Shown: one piece after another, positions 1 through 11,452 of the stretch
Layout: the number at the start of each line of letters is the position of its first letter
How positions within the stretch are numbered: the first letter of the stretch is position 1
NCBI GenBank assembly: GCA_001557505.1
Contig: LSAX01000005.1
Location: 1,860,001 to 1,924,000, forward strand
Source of the DNA: Reticulascus tulasneorum
Taxonomy: Eukaryota > Ascomycota > Sordariomycetes > Glomerellales > Reticulascaceae
DNA length: 64,000 bases
Direction of reading: 5' to 3'
Notes under the pieces: generated by a model
Databases searched by the model: none
The model's input: the letters and a program-made list of their open reading frames with translations, nothing else
Told to the model about the DNA's origin: nothing
Position numbers and translations under genes: made by a program

Positions 1-250
1 CAAAATGACCCGGGCATTCGCCCATCGCCTGCGTGCAAGTCTTGCACTTGAACTGCCGGTCGATGGATCCGAGTAGAGGATCGTTCAACCCGGCGTCGCG
101 AGGCTTCAGTCGATCGTCGTCCATCGTCTCCGGGTAGATGATTTTACACACGCTCATATTCTTGATCTCCTCGGGCGACAGGATTCCAAACTGCACCTCT
201 TCGATCGTCTTGATCGGCGCACTCGAGTGCGTAAAGTAAAGGTTCGACAT
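1..250 (-). CDS. rpb1: RNA polymerase II largest subunit RPB1, N-terminal fragment
   Basis: Reading the minus strand from the ATG at 250, the frame stays open for 83 codons to the window edge. It begins [20 protein letters not shown] and continues with [17 protein letters not shown] and the zinc-binding start [15 protein letters not shown]. This is the conserved clamp-core N-terminus of the Pol II largest subunit, including the first cysteines of the zinc site. The full protein is about 1,700 residues or more, so over 95% of the gene lies outside the window, including the catalytic NADFDGD loop and the CTD repeats. The start is well supported because family members also begin a few residues before HSSAP. 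Distinguishing it from Pol I or Pol III rests on the SSAPIKT...[11 protein letters not shown] wording and is confident. Confidence 0.93.
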   Translation of the reverse strand, partial: MSNLYFTHSSAPIKTIEEVQFGILSPEEIKNMSVCKIIYPETMDDDRLKPRDAGLNDPLLGSIDRQFKCKTCTQAMGECPGHF

Positions 251-1077
251 CTTGGCGGTATCGTCGAGAGTGTCGAGTTTGGGAGGTTCGTTGGCAAACC
301 GGTGTTTGGTCGCGGATGGCGAGGAGGGTCGCGATCACGTCGTCGCGCGGTTCTAACGAGTCGCAAAAGAGCCTAGGAAAGACCTGCCGATGAATCTCTG
401 TCCCGCGAAACACGTTTCGAGATGGACACGAGCGTCAAAGGCTGTCCGATGATGGCGCTTTCAACCACGCCCGTCTCCGGCCAGCGGCCCAGGAGAAGGT
501 TCCACTGATCTACCCCGTCGCCGCCACCTCCAGAGCTTCGAATTATCAGAAATCGCGATGATTCTAATCGTAGACCGTGTCGGGAAATCGCGACAATCCA
601 AGAGCGCGGTTTCCGACGCGTGTGGTGATGCTTTGTGTCGTTTGACAAAAGTTTTGACGAGGGTGAGGCGAGAATCCGAACGAGGTGAGAAAGAAATCTT
701 GTCTTGAGGCGGCTGGCGGAGCCCAGATTCGCGCTAGCCCGGATTAGGATCACTGCGGCACTCCTTTTTTTGGAGTTTCGCGTGCCTGAGGATCAAAAGG
801 TAGAGGTACTTCCTTCGATTAGGGATTTTCGGTTCTTCGGTGCAGCACTTGAAGTACCGCTACTTCTATCTTTGTCTCTCAACGAGGTGGGTGGTGCCCC
901 CTTCTCCCGTCTCGCCGATGAGTCAACCTCCAATTCACAAAGAATCACCGCCACCAATCGATTCTTTCTACAGTCAGCCAAGGTCAAGCACCAAAAGCAC
1001 CGTGTCACGAGCGCGCACAGATGAAGCATTGGATGGCCGCGCACAAAGAGGGATCAGGCTGCAATTCAGTATTCTAT
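251..1077. other. Intergenic: rpb1 promoter side and swd1 3' flank
   Basis: This 827-bp stretch lies upstream of rpb1 (minus, starts at 250) and downstream of the swd1 stop (minus, 1078). Several open frames cross it on both strands, but none resembles a known protein and none has a consistent exon structure. It should hold the rpb1 promoter and 5' UTR plus the swd1 terminator. I see no recognisable motif I would name. Confidence 0.6.
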
Positions 1078-2551
1078 CTACTTTTTCTTGCCTCTTGTCC
1101 CCTTGGCTCCCCGTTTCGACGGAGCCTTCTCCTCGGTTATTGTGTCCCCATCCAATAGCTCCTCGTCCTTGCCTGGACTCCTCCTCCGCATGGTACCGGT
1201 CGACACCGCAACGAACTCCTCCTCGCTATCGCTCTCGCCGAGGTCGAATAAGACCGGCATCCGGAATGCGTCCACATCGTCCTCATCATCGTCCGCCTTT
1301 GCTGGATCGAGTGTCACAACATCTACATTCTCGTCCTCTGCATCCAGCCGCCGTTTTTGAATCTCCTCTTGCGCGTAAATATCAAACTCGTCTTCGTTCT
1401 CGATGTACTCGACGTTCTCCTCCACCTCGCAAAAGTCCGGCGCGAGCGCAGACCACTTCTGGGGACTGGTCACCGACCAGATGAATATGTTTCCTGTCTC
1501 GAGCCCGCACGTTGCCAACAAGGCGCGGGTCGGATGCCATTCTATAACTCCTTGCTCCTCTTTTGGACCCTCCAGCATTCTGACCAAACTTCCGTGGTTT
1601 CGCTCCCATATGTATGTTTCGTGATTATTAAAGGTGGAAGCGGCGACGTATTCTCCTGTCGCGCTGAACGTGACATGGTTCCAGTCTAACCGATTGACAA
1701 CGTCTTGGAACTTGTGCTCGAGCGGCATCTGTATTGTGTCCAGATCGAGGTCTTCGGCCGATAGATTGGGGAGATGGAAAGTCCTGATGATGCCATCCCG
1801 CGCATTCACGAGCATGTCCTTCCCTGAACTCGTTATTCGTAGTGTTGTTACCACCGCGCTGCACATTTTTTCCGAGAAAATGATCTCCCGGCTCTTGACG
1901 TCGATAATGTTGAGCCGGCCTTTGCTTGTCCCGGCTAGAATGTGATTCCCTGTCGCAGTAAAGATGGTCACTGTCGTCATCTGTTTCGCGTCCTCCTTCG
2001 CCTGCCTCTCCTTCAATGCGTGATCTCCATCCTTATTCGCTCGTTTCGGTGCCGAGGGAAGGAGGTGCTTCACGTCGTTCTCGTTCGTCACGTCGACAAG
2101 TAAGGGTTGTTCTTCAAAGAGCGAGACGACGAACAGGTGGCTAAGAGGGTCAGCGAGGCGCAAAAGGAGGTCTGCAACGGAGTATGACGGACTGGTTCCA
2201 AGGATGTAGCTCTGCTATGTAGGCTGGCGCTCGGAAGCGCACCTCTCGATACCTCTTGCCATCCTCGAGATCCCACAGAATAGCTTTCCACCCTTGACAA
2301 GCCGATAGCAAGTACCTGCCGCACCGTGACCAGCTTAAAGATGTTATGTTGCGATTGTGGCCCCTAAGCTTTCTCGCGACGCCCATAGTCTCGAGATCCC
2401 ACACGACCACCGTACCGTCGACTCGCCCCGAGGCAACGAAATCTCCTTTGCGATTGAATCGTAGGCATGTCGAATGTCCGGACCGAATCGTGTTTGTGAT
2501 GATCTCGGGGTAGTCCTGGAGGAGGTAATCGTCGGACAGGAGTAAGTTCAT
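1078..2551 (-). CDS. swd1: COMPASS (Set1C) WD40 subunit Swd1 / RBBP5 homologue
   Basis: Predicted CDS is complement(join(1078..2140,2193..2551)), 473 residues. The intron at 2141-2192 (52 nt, GTCCGT...GCTGAC...TTAG) joins HPWN to HHLFVVSLFEEQP, as in RBBP5-family proteins; the other GT/AG choices break the frame. The N-terminus MNLLLSDDYLLQDYPE is followed by WD repeats with VVWDLETMGVARKLRGH and WSRCGRYLLSACQGWKAILW. The C-terminus is acidic and ends in a basic K/R/G-rich tail. Swd1 scaffolds the Set1 histone H3-K4 methyltransferase complex in the nucleus. It is divergent from thg1, with 281 bp between the two ATGs. Length matches fungal Swd1 (about 430-480 residues). Confidence 0.9.
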
Positions 2552-2832
2552 ACCGGCGGCTGTCGCATTTGTCCTTTAAGTGTTTCTTCTCAAGCGGGCG
2601 GGATGAGGTTATGGGAGGAAAATTGGTTCCCAGCCGCGGCCGCTGCAAGGCTGACCGTTACAGGGATTGGACCCGCCGTATTGACGCAGATCTAGCGAGG
2701 AACCCCGCTATAGGGACCCCTCAACTTTGCCGGCGTGGGGTTTGCTCCAGTATCACTGAAGATCCGACGAGTCGCATCTCTTCTTCCACTTACACCTTCT
2801 ACACCGACACCGGATAACTGCTTAATTTCACC
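2552..2832. promoter_or_regulatory. Shared divergent promoter, swd1 / thg1
   Basis: The 281 bp separate the start codons of swd1 (minus) and thg1 (plus), so both promoters and 5' UTRs must lie here. I recognise no specific factor-binding motif. Confidence 0.5.
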
Positions 2833-4053
2833 ATGGCTAACTCCATGTAAGATATGCAGAAAGCTCTGCCAGAACTCTCTAACCAGGCACCAGGTTTGAA
2901 TATGTGAAAGCCTTTGAGCAACCGGACATCCTGCTTCCTAACACGTGGATTGTGGTTCGCATAGACGGGAAGGGTTTCACAAAGTCTAGCAACCTTCAGA
3001 CAAATGCGCAGAGTTTGAACTGACATTTGTTATAGGCTGTGTGCGAAGCATGCGTTCGAGAAGCCAAATGACAAAAGAGCACTCGAGCTCATGAACGCAG
3101 CGGCAAAGGCCGTGATGACTGAATTCCCAGATGTCACCATAGCTTACGGAGTCAGCGACGAGTATAGGTAAGGGATGGGCGCGAACTGGGGCAAATCCAC
3201 TCTGACTTTCATATCCCAGCTTCGTTTTTCACAAATCATGCACGGTATTTGAAAGGCGGTCTAGGTAAGGCAGTACCTCGCACAGGACTCTGGAGTTATA
3301 CTTATTTTCCATAGCAAGCTCATCAGCACTGTAGTCTCGATATTTACCGCAAACTACATCCATTCCTGGCCAACGTTCTTCCCAGATAGCCCGCTCTCTG
3401 CACCACTTCCCAGCTTTGATGGCCGAGCGGTGTGCTATCCCACTGTTCAGAATCTCAGAGACTACATGAGCTGGAGACAAGTAGATTGTGTGGCACCCAA
3501 CTCGCCTCGGCCACGGATGGCTGCTGATACACACAGGTCACATCAACAACCTTTACAACACCACCTTCTGGGCTCTTATACAATTGGGTGGCCTTGAGCC
3601 CAAGCCTGCTGAGCAGCTGCTAGCTGTAAGTCCTCAACCTGGGTCCCGGAGACGTGAAGCTGGGCCTGACCATATCCAGGGTACCGTGTCTGGGGACAAA
3701 AACGAGATACTGTTCTCGAGGTTCAAGATTAATTACAACAACGAACCGGAGATGTATAAGAAGGGTAGCGTCATGTTTCGCGATGTAAGAGTTTCCGTTT
3801 GCTGCCAAGGGGATAGCCTGCTGACCTCCAGCAGTATGAACTTGTCGACCCGAGCAGTCATAACATTACTGTGGTGGTGGATGCCGTAGCTGAGCCACTT
3901 CGCCAGTCCAAGACCCAGACGGAAAAGGACAAAAAGAGGCGGGGCAAGGCCAGGCTTGTCGTAGAGCACATGGACATCATCAAGGACGACTTTTGGGACA
4001 GGCGGCCGTGGCTGTTATCGAATAAGCCGGGGAAAGTTCCCAAAGAGACTTGA
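2833..4053 (+). CDS. thg1: tRNA-His guanylyltransferase Thg1
   Basis: Eight exons: join(2833..2846,2894..2983,3036..3167,3220..3264,3315..3487,3537..3625,3680..3784,3835..4053), 288 residues. All seven introns are 47-54 nt and phase-consistent. The enzyme adds the G-1 residue to the 5' end of tRNA-His by a reverse (3'-5') polymerase reaction. The metal-binding residues of the palm-like fold are visible: D29 in RIDGKGF and D76-E77 in YGVSDEYSF. The [13 protein letters not shown] and [13 protein letters not shown] blocks are also present. Residue 74 is Val where I remember Gln in most family members (GQSDE). Intron density is the highest in the window. The gene ends 139 bp before the convergent tma23-like stop. 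Confidence 0.93.
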
Positions 4054-4192
4054 TACCCAAAGGAGGAATCGACTCCATTTTCGTCGTAACCAGATGGAGT
4101 GTTGTCTTGCTCAAACCCCGAAAGGTGACGTAGCGAGCCCAACGGTTTGATGATATAGGCGGTATCCTTGTATTGCCTTGGAGCCGAGGACT

Positions 4193-4840
4193 TCATCCTG
4201 AATCTCCGCTCCGGAGCTTTCTTGCTGCCTGCCTTTGCCTTTTGGACTCTTTTCTCGCGCGGCGTTCCTCCTTCGTCTCTTGGGTATGCTTCGCCAGTTT
4301 CGACGCAGTAGGCCCCGCAGTAGTAGTAGAACAACTGGCACGAATAGCCCGCCGAGCCTTCTTCTCAACCTTGTGCAATTTCCTAGCTTCTCTCCTTGCT
4401 CTTCGCTCTTCTTTACTCTCGTTTGCCGTCTCTTCCACAGGTCTTCCCGTGTTATCAGCTCCATTTGCCTCCGGAGACGATGCTTTGGAAGATTCCATAG
4501 TCTCCGCTTCCGAGATAGTCCCACCAAGCATTCCACCCTTCACAAAGCTCGCGTAGAGCATGTACTTGCCCACTCCTTTCTCCATCGTATTAAGCCGTCC
4601 ATTGGTGACGGTCTGCACGACTTTGCCGTCCGTCGACGTATCGAGTCCTTGCAATTGCTCGTCGAAGGCATTCATCCACCACTGATCACTCGTGTAATGT
4701 GGTTTCTGCCCTAAGCCCTTGGTATTGTCCTTTCGATTGAGGAGGAGAGGCTTTGCAAGGCCAATTGAGTCGTCGGTGGCATGGAGCGAGTGGCCCTTGC
4801 CCCGCCACCCTTGGGCGGACAAAAGCGCTTGGGCATTCAT
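4193..4840 (-). CDS. Tma23-like nucleolar G-patch-type protein
   Basis: A single open frame of 215 residues if translation starts at the ATG at 4840 (MNAQALLSAQGWRGKGHSLH). An upstream in-frame ATG at 4861 would add seven hydrophobic residues, and I prefer the shorter form because relatives start just before the GW motif. The N-terminal third carries GWRGKG, IGLAKPLLL, KDNTKGLGQ and WWMNAFDEQLQGLD. This is the pattern of yeast Tma23, a ribosome-associated nucleolar protein. The C-terminal half is a highly charged Lys/Arg/Glu region with ERRARREARK-type repeats, probably a helix or coiled coil with nucleolar targeting. Family assignment is from memory and moderately sure; the role in ribosome biogenesis is inferred from yeast. 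Confidence 0.65.
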   Translation of the reverse strand: MNAQALLSAQGWRGKGHSLHATDDSIGLAKPLLLNRKDNTKGLGQKPHYTSDQWWMNAFDEQLQGLDTSTDGKVVQTVTNGRLNTMEKGVGKYMLYASFVKGGMLGGTISEAETMESSKASSPEANGADNTGRPVEETANESKEERRARREARKLHKVEKKARRAIRASCSTTTAGPTASKLAKHTQETKEERRARKESKRQRQAARKLRSGDSG

Positions 4841-5722
4841 GGACACGAGAAGGATGATCAAAGTATAGAATTTGTTGATCTGTATTGTGGGTTACCTCAT
4901 TTTCATGAGTATTGCTGGGTTTCCGATCCTCAGGATGTGGCTTTGAAAGGATGGGGATTTTAAAGGCTCTAGGCTCGGGAGGGTTACGATTTTTTTTTCC
5001 TTCGCGAATCTCGGCTTATCTTATCGTTGACCACTCCCAAGGCATACTGAATAACAACTGGTCCTTTTATCTCACAACGCAGACTAATAAAGTAAACATA
5101 CTTGGAGCATGATATTGGATCTTTGAGTATAACTTCAATCGCTTTGTGAATCACTTTGAAATTTAACATTCAATACGTCTCCACCCGATAACTGATTTAC
5201 GTAGATACACCATAATTACGAGAGTTCCAGACTGGGGATTTAGACGAACTAACAGTTCATGTGGGCAACAGTACAAGGAGACGGACGGCAATACACATCA
5301 CATTCGAAACCATCCTTACCCCAGTTCGCCCCATCAGTAAATAGACAGTAGATACCACAGGCTTTCGGCGTTAGTACAGCAAAGAATGGCATTGGCATGC
5401 ACTGACATTCGACGACTGCGATGCAAGGGCAAAGAGCGCATGAGATCCTGAACAAACTAGCATGAAACTTCTTTTATTTATGTTTACACTCATGATGACA
5501 CCACCAGGACTCATACACTCTAATTAGCTGAAAGGGCAAGCCAAGTCGTCTGAATGTAATCCTAGATCCAGCTAGGAGCGGAATCGGTTTCATATATGTG
5601 CGCTCCGCCGAGTTTACGGATACGGGGCCGATAGCAGTAGTGAATAGTACTTCTAAATCCTGATGGCTTCACAGAGAAGTCTCCAAAAGGAAAGTTCAGT
5701 GAGTACTCCGACCTCTGGGCTG
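4841..5722. other. Intergenic between tma23-like and DUF6601-like genes
   Basis: An 882-bp AT-rich stretch, upstream of the tma23-like gene and downstream of the next minus-strand gene (stop at 5723). A short Cys-rich open frame at 5249-5455 on the minus strand has no ATG and a stop directly upstream, so I do not call it a gene. Otherwise only poly-T and weak TA-rich runs are visible. Confidence 0.55.
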
Positions 5723-6765
5723 TCAGATGAAGGTTGTAGTCATCTCTCCAGAAAAGTCCTTGTCGTGTTTCCTCTTCAGTTCGATCCGCCGTGCAGCACG
5801 TTGCGCTCTTATGATGGTCATGGGGAGAAAGATCACGACGATGGCCACCAGAGTCGCCACTAAAATGATGACGGCAACAGAAAACCATCTCGCGACTCTC
5901 GTGAAAACGTCCCATGAGGCTGCGGCATTCGGATCCTGCACAGCGAGTGTGACCTGCATTGAACTGAGGATAGTTGACAGAATCACGAAGAGAGTGATGA
6001 TCGGGATGAACGAGTGGCTAATATAATCTCCGTACTGAGGACGCAGCGCAAAATAGGCCGGCCTACCAAAGAAGATGAGTGCGAAGTAGTTTAGCCTGGT
6101 GAGGCGGATAGAACCGTAGGTATATCGAGCGTTCACGGCATCGTCCGAGACACTCTCGAATTGCATGATGAACTCAACAAAGTTCTCGAAATCCAGTGGC
6201 GTGCCTCCAACTTGGGGTAATAGCTGTAATGCAATGGCTGTCCGAAAGTCGACGTCATATCGTATTAAATAGCAATAAGACCGCATAAATCCTAGGGATG
6301 CTCTCAATACATCTTGGTCTGCTTCTGCAATGTACTCCCAGAAGGCTCGACTAAGCATGTAAAGTGGAATTGGTTTCAGAAAGATGCGATCGTGATACCA
6401 GATCAAATGAAGCCCTGGATGCTCTACGAATACAATATTGCGGCCCATGGCCTGCTGGTGGTGCAGCGGTGCAACATGCGTGTGTGTGGGAGTTGCCAGC
6501 TGTGTTGGTTAGACAACCCCCCGAGCAATAGACACTTCAAAGACTAGTTACTTACAAAGTAGAGGTTAGGTGCCATTCTATCCAGCTCGGGCGTCAAATG
6601 GGCTTGCCTGAGGTACGGCAGAAGATCCTCCCCTTGCAGCTTCTTCCGCGGCTGGCCTGGAAGCGTCGTCTTGCCATCGCGCCTTGTGAGATATTTGTGG
6701 TTGTTTGCTTGAACGATATCGAGAATTGGAGCCAGCTCAATGCTAACCGTGGGTACATGCGCCAT
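5723..6765 (-). CDS. Fungal two-helix membrane protein, DUF6601-like
   Basis: Predicted complement(join(5723..6499,6556..6765)), 328 residues. The intron at 6500-6555 (56 nt, GTAAGT donor, TCTAAC branch, ACACAG acceptor) joins MAPNLYF to LATPTHTHVAP. The N-terminal half is soluble, with LLPYLRQAHLTPELDRMAPNLYF and HPGLHLIWYHDRIFLKPIPLYML. Two C-terminal hydrophobic helices follow (around FIPIITLFVILSTILSS and FSVAVIILVATLVAIVVIFL), with a short basic tail. This layout fits a widespread Pezizomycotina family I know as DUF6601; the biochemical role is unknown. It is divergent from the copper ATPase with 409 bp between the ATGs, which may mean shared regulation, but I see no direct evidence for that. 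Confidence 0.75.
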
Positions 6766-7174
6766 TCCTCAGGCTAAAGAGCCAAGAAACACGGATTGGG
6801 ATTGTTTGAGAACACAAGATTTGTCGCCGTCGTGATCAAGCAGATGAAAATGATAAGTAGAAAGGCCCCTGGATTGCCGGGTTGGCACGCGAGCACGCGT
6901 TGGCGGAGTGCCGAAAATAGACCGCGGGGGGCGCATCGGACGATTAACGCCAAGCAATAGCAAGGTATTCGGCATCCGATTATGGAACTACATAATATAT
7001 TGGTGCCGCAAAGTCGAGGTCAATGCGGCACCTCGAAAGTAAGAAAGGCTCATTGGATTCTAAATAAATTCACACGTTTCAACCGAGTTTGCTGTTCATC
7101 GTCTCTCCCCAGTTATAATTTTGAATACTGCTCTATAAAACATCTTGCCTGTCATACCTCTGAGAGTCTTGATC
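6766..7174. promoter_or_regulatory. Divergent promoter, DUF6601-like gene / copper ATPase
   Basis: This 409-bp gap holds both 5' regions. It contains a GC-rich part (6880-6960, with CACGCGAGCACGCG) and an AT-rich part near the ATPase start. A copper-responsive element would be expected if the ATPase is copper-inducible, but I could not identify one with confidence. Confidence 0.45.
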
Positions 7175-10100
7175 ATGTCTTCGCCAGCAACGACCGCTAT
7201 CGGTGCTCCTACTTTGCAGACCGCCTGCGCTTGTTGCGGCCCCAAGGACAGCACTTCCAATGAGATCACCACGACCAACATCACAGAGTCTAATGAGACT
7301 GAGGTTGGCGGCTCCGAGAAGAACGATCAGTCAGTCATTGCCGAAGTGAATGGTTCAGAAATATGCGAAGATGCATGTTGTTCTCCAGGAGTAGAACCGG
7401 CCACCGAGACTGGGTGCGAGGCGGATCTCACCGTCCCAAGCTGCGGTAATGATAACAGCACTGACTGTTGTCCGAATGACGAGAAGAGCGATTGTGCAAG
7501 TGCCGAGCAAGATGCCTCTAACGACCAGGCAAAAGGATGCTGCGGTGTGAATGAAAAGGACTGCTGCGATGGTATATCCTCTACAAGCTCGGCGCTTCCT
7601 ACGTAAGCTGACACGCTTGCATACTCGTGCATCGAGAGACTTGCGGCCCGCGAGTGCGGCAAAAACTGTGGAACCACGCAGGGAAATGATCTGGCGAGCA
7701 AGAACTGTACTAAGACTCTTTTGAACATGCAAAAACCCTATCTAACTAGTCTGTAGTTGAATCATCCAGTTATACTGGAGCTCAGCAAGCGACTTACGAT
7801 GCTGCCGATGATTCTCGGAGCGCGCCTTGCAGCTACCATAGCAAATCCATCCGCCAGCGCTACGAGCCCCTCTTAGAGGCCGTTGGATGTCTGTGCAGGG
7901 TGCTGCTTGCAAGCAATCAGCAGTCATGCTGCCCCTCGACGAAATCTTCGCTGAGGAGGCGACGAGTGGCCAAGTCTGGAAGTGTCTCTTCTTTGTCCAG
8001 TTCGACCAGACAGAAAACGAGCACATCTGCCGCTACAACGGGGCGAGACTGCTGCAGCCCGGGAGTTGATGCTTGCTCTGCGGCGGAGAAGAAAGCCACC
8101 ACTGTAACGACGGTATCCTGTAAGGACAGCTGCTGTGACCAACCTCCGGCGAAGGCAGCGACTTTCCAGGTAAATTGTGAGGATTCATGCTGTGAAGAAG
8201 AGGAGCCAATCCGTTGCAGCAGTGGACCAACCGGCCCCGAGACAGGCTGCAAGGAAGCATGTTGCGGGAAGGAAGAAGATGTTGTCCCTTCCATCGCACT
8301 CCCAAGGGCAGAGGGGCTAGACATCGAAAAGGGGCTATCCGGCACCGAGCACATCGTCCTCGCCATTTCCGGCATGACATGCACCGGCTGCGAGACCAAG
8401 CTACAGCGAGTTCTCGGCAGCGTCACGTCGATCCGGAACCCCAAAACAAGTCTCGTCCTATCCCGCGTCGAGTTCGACCTTGACCTCGGCGCTGCTTCGT
8501 TGGCGGAGGTGGTCCGGCACATCGAAAGGACAACCGACTTCAGCTGCGAGAAGATCAACACTGTGGGTTCTTACATAGACATAACGCCGAACGGCACGGT
8601 GGCTGAGTTCCTCAAACTCCCGCTTCCCGTGGGAGTTTCGAGCATCGAAGCTACGGATAAAGCCATTGTTCGTGTCTTTTTCGATGCGCACGTGGTGGGA
8701 GCGAGGAATCTCGCCAATGAAGGATTCGGGGCTCCCGTGCAAATCGCTCCCGTGAGGCCGGATCCCACACTTGCCGCTGGCAGAAAACACGTGCGCTATG
8801 TTGGTCTCATGATGGCTCTCGCAGCTATCTTGACCATCCCTGTTCTCGTCATGGCATGGGCGCCACTGCCAGACCGCCCTATCACGTATGGCGCCGTCTC
8901 TCTCACTTTGGCAACGATCATACAAGTCATCGTCGCCGGGCCGTTCTATCCCAAAGCAATCAAGAGCCTTATTTTCTCTCGTTTGGTCGAGATGGACTTG
9001 CTTATTGTGCTGAGCACAAGTGCCGCATACATCTTCTCTGTTGTGGCGTTCGGGTATCTCGTCAGCGGGCAGCCCCTATCCACTGGCGAGTTCTTCGAGA
9101 CGAGCACGCTCCTCGTTGCGCTGATCATGGTCGGACGATATGTCAGTGCTCTGGCCCGTCAGAAAGCTGTCGAGTCTGTCTCTGTCCGATCGCTGCAAAC
9201 CCCAACCGCAGTTCTGTCAGCATCCGACTCCGGCCTGGAAACTGAGATTGATGCCCGTCTTCTCCAGTACGGGGATGTCTTTAAGGTCGCCCCCGAATCA
9301 CGAGTGCCCACCGATGGAACCGTCATTTCCGGGTCTTCAGAGGTTGACGAGTCCATGGTTACGGGAGAATCCATGCCCGTAGAGAAACATACAGGCTCCA
9401 GCGTCGTTGCGGGCTCCGTCAACGGGTCAGGGCCTCTCCTAGTTCGGTTAACTCGCCTGCCGAACGAGAACACCATTAGCACGATTGCAGGAATGGTTGA
9501 TGAAGCCAAGCTTTCAAAGCCAAAGATAGAGCAGACCGCCGATCGAGTGGCCGGCTATTTCGTCCCGGTGATCGTGGTCCTCACGCTCATTACTTTCGCC
9601 ATCTGGGTCGGCATAGGCATGAGGGTCCAGAAGCGCTCCGGCTCCGAGTCGGCCATACAAGCGATCACGTACGCCATCGCCGTGCTCATCATATCATGCC
9701 CATGTGCGATCGGTCTGGCTGTGCCAATGGTCATCGTCATAGCCAGCGGCGTGGCCGCTGAGCGTGGGCTGATTGTCAAGTCTGCCGAAACGTTCGAGGT
9801 GGCACACAAGACCTCGCATGTCGTCTTCGACAAGACGGGAACGTTGACACAAGGCAAATTATCGATCGTTGGAGCCGAGTATCCCTGTGGTGATCCAGCA
9901 AAAGTAAGATCTCTTCTCCTCGGCATGTTGGCGGATATCAAGCACCCCGTCTCTCTCGCCGTTGCCCTGCATTTGAAGGACCAAGGCGTGACACCCAGCC
10001 CCGTGCAGGACGTGAAATCCCTCCCAGGGCGGGGTGTCGAAGCGGCCTCCAACAAGGTGACGTTGCGCGCTGGAAATACCCACTGGCTGGTTCTCGATTC

Positions 10101-10749
10101 CCACCCCTTGATCCGAGAGACACTCTCCAGAGGTTACACCACCTTTTGCGTGACTATGGATTCCAACCTCTCGGCCATATTCACCCTGACCGACACGCTC
10201 CGCCCTGACGCCGCATCCACCATCACCGCCTTGCAAAACCGCGGGATCGCCATCTCCCTCCTTAGCGGTGATGACGATGCCGCCGTGCGCGCCGTCGCCT
10301 CCGAACTCGGCATCCCTGACGCCAATGTCCGTGGCCAGTGTTCGCCGGCAGAGAAGCAGCGGTACGTGCAGGCGCTGACGGCCTCCAACATCGTCATCTT
10401 TTGCGGCGACGGTACCAACGACGCTGTGGCGCTGGCGCAAGCGAACATCGGGGTGCACATGAACGAAGGGACGGATGTGGCGAAGAGCGCGGCCGACGTA
10501 GTGCTCATGCGGCCTTCGCTTGGCGGAATCGTCACCCTGCTAGATCTGTCCAAGGCGTCGATGCGCAGGATTTCCTTCAACTTCGCGTGGTCGTTTGTCT
10601 ATAACCTTTTCGCGGTGTTGCTCGCGGCAGGCGCGTTTGTGAGAGCTAGGGTTCCGCCTCAGTTTGCAGGCTTGGGCGAGCTGGTGAGCGTGTTGCCGGT
10701 CATACTGGTCGCGCTGCAACTGAAATGGGCCAAAATTGGACAAGAATAG
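7175..10749 (+). CDS. Cys-rich copper-exporting P1B-type ATPase (CrpA/Pca1 type), leader contains an in-frame stop
   Basis: The main frame runs from 7757 to 10749 without a break. It carries a heavy-metal-associated domain (GMTCTGC near 8365), transmembrane segments, TGES (near 9362), the copper-type membrane motif SCPCAIGL (near 9696), the phosphorylation site DKTGTLT (near 9830) and the hinge GDGTNDAVAL (near 10408). The leader has about nine CC motifs (CACC, DACCSPG, GCCG, SCCP, DSCCDQ, EACCGKE), as in fungal copper-resistance ATPases of the CrpA group, which export Cu at the plasma membrane. A 50-nt intron at 7707-7756 (branch TCTAAC) joins the leader to the rest in phase. However, the leader frame from the ATG at 7175 meets TAA at 7604-7606, while homologous-looking coding (CIERLAAREC) resumes in the same frame after it. 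An in-phase 90-nt intron at 7547-7636 (donor GTGAAT, branch GCTGAC, acceptor CGAG) would remove the stop. Otherwise the gene is truncated here. Total length without that intron would be 1,174 codons plus stop. Confidence 0.82.
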
Positions 10750-11452
10750 TTTGTCGAGCAACGTCACGGGATTGAGACCGGCATATTTATGCTGCTCCTT
10801 ATTACGGCTTATACCTCAAGGCTAAGAACCAGTTCCCTTGCGAGTCTGTGGCAACGAGTTTGGAGTACTCAACTGATACATTTCATCTAATTCTGCTTTG
10901 ACATCCGTACCCCCTTGCCTAGACCTATATAACCTGATGACGTCTTGATTCAACAGCCCTGTTCCCTACTCCTCTGTTCCCGACCGACCTAACAAACATG
11001 CCTACAACCTCTTATACGTGGCCGGAATTTCGTAGCGCCTGAATCATTGCCTGAGTCAATGTATCAGTTCTTCCCCACGCCTCGTTATGACTATGGCGAA
11101 GTACCCGACCCCTAAGGCTGGCAGTCCCGCTTCTGGCAGCTTGCGTAAATGATTTCGCTGGTCCGCTAGCGACAGCGGGTGGTAGAACGGCAACTGAGGC
11201 AGGCTGAGGGACCGTTTGCTGATTTGAAATAGCATATCCGTTGGTTGCGGTAAGGGCATTGTTGTAGCATTTTCCATTGGCATTAGCGACGAAGCCCGTA
11301 GAACCGTCAGTATAACCGTCAGTATAGCCGCCCTTAACACGACTGTGTTCATTGCCTTTATCGACTTCGAAACGTCCGGTGCTGAAAAATTTCTGAGCAT
11401 ATACAGGGCTAGGAACGAGGCTGACTTCTTGCGCATCCACGTTAGGGACCCT
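10750..11452. other. Convergent 3' region of copper ATPase and rsc4
   Basis: A 703-bp gap between two convergent genes. Most of it (11012-11452, minus) stays open in the same frame as the rsc4 last exon after its TAG at 11453-11455; see the findings. That extension has no internal ATG before its last residues, so I do not call an independent gene. The rest should be 3' UTRs and terminators. Confidence 0.5.

Noticed and set aside
5249..5455. Minus-strand frame with 11 cysteines in 68 codons, like a small secreted effector
   Set aside because: It has no ATG (begins at TTG with a stop upstream), no signal peptide, and no upstream exon that would supply one. It lies in the 3' flank of the DUF6601-like gene.
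11056..11436. Minus-strand ATG frame of 126 codons overlapping the Rsc4 extension
   Set aside because: It starts with a plausible ATG, but its sequence shows no recognised features, and the overlapping frame continuous with rsc4 is the more notable one.
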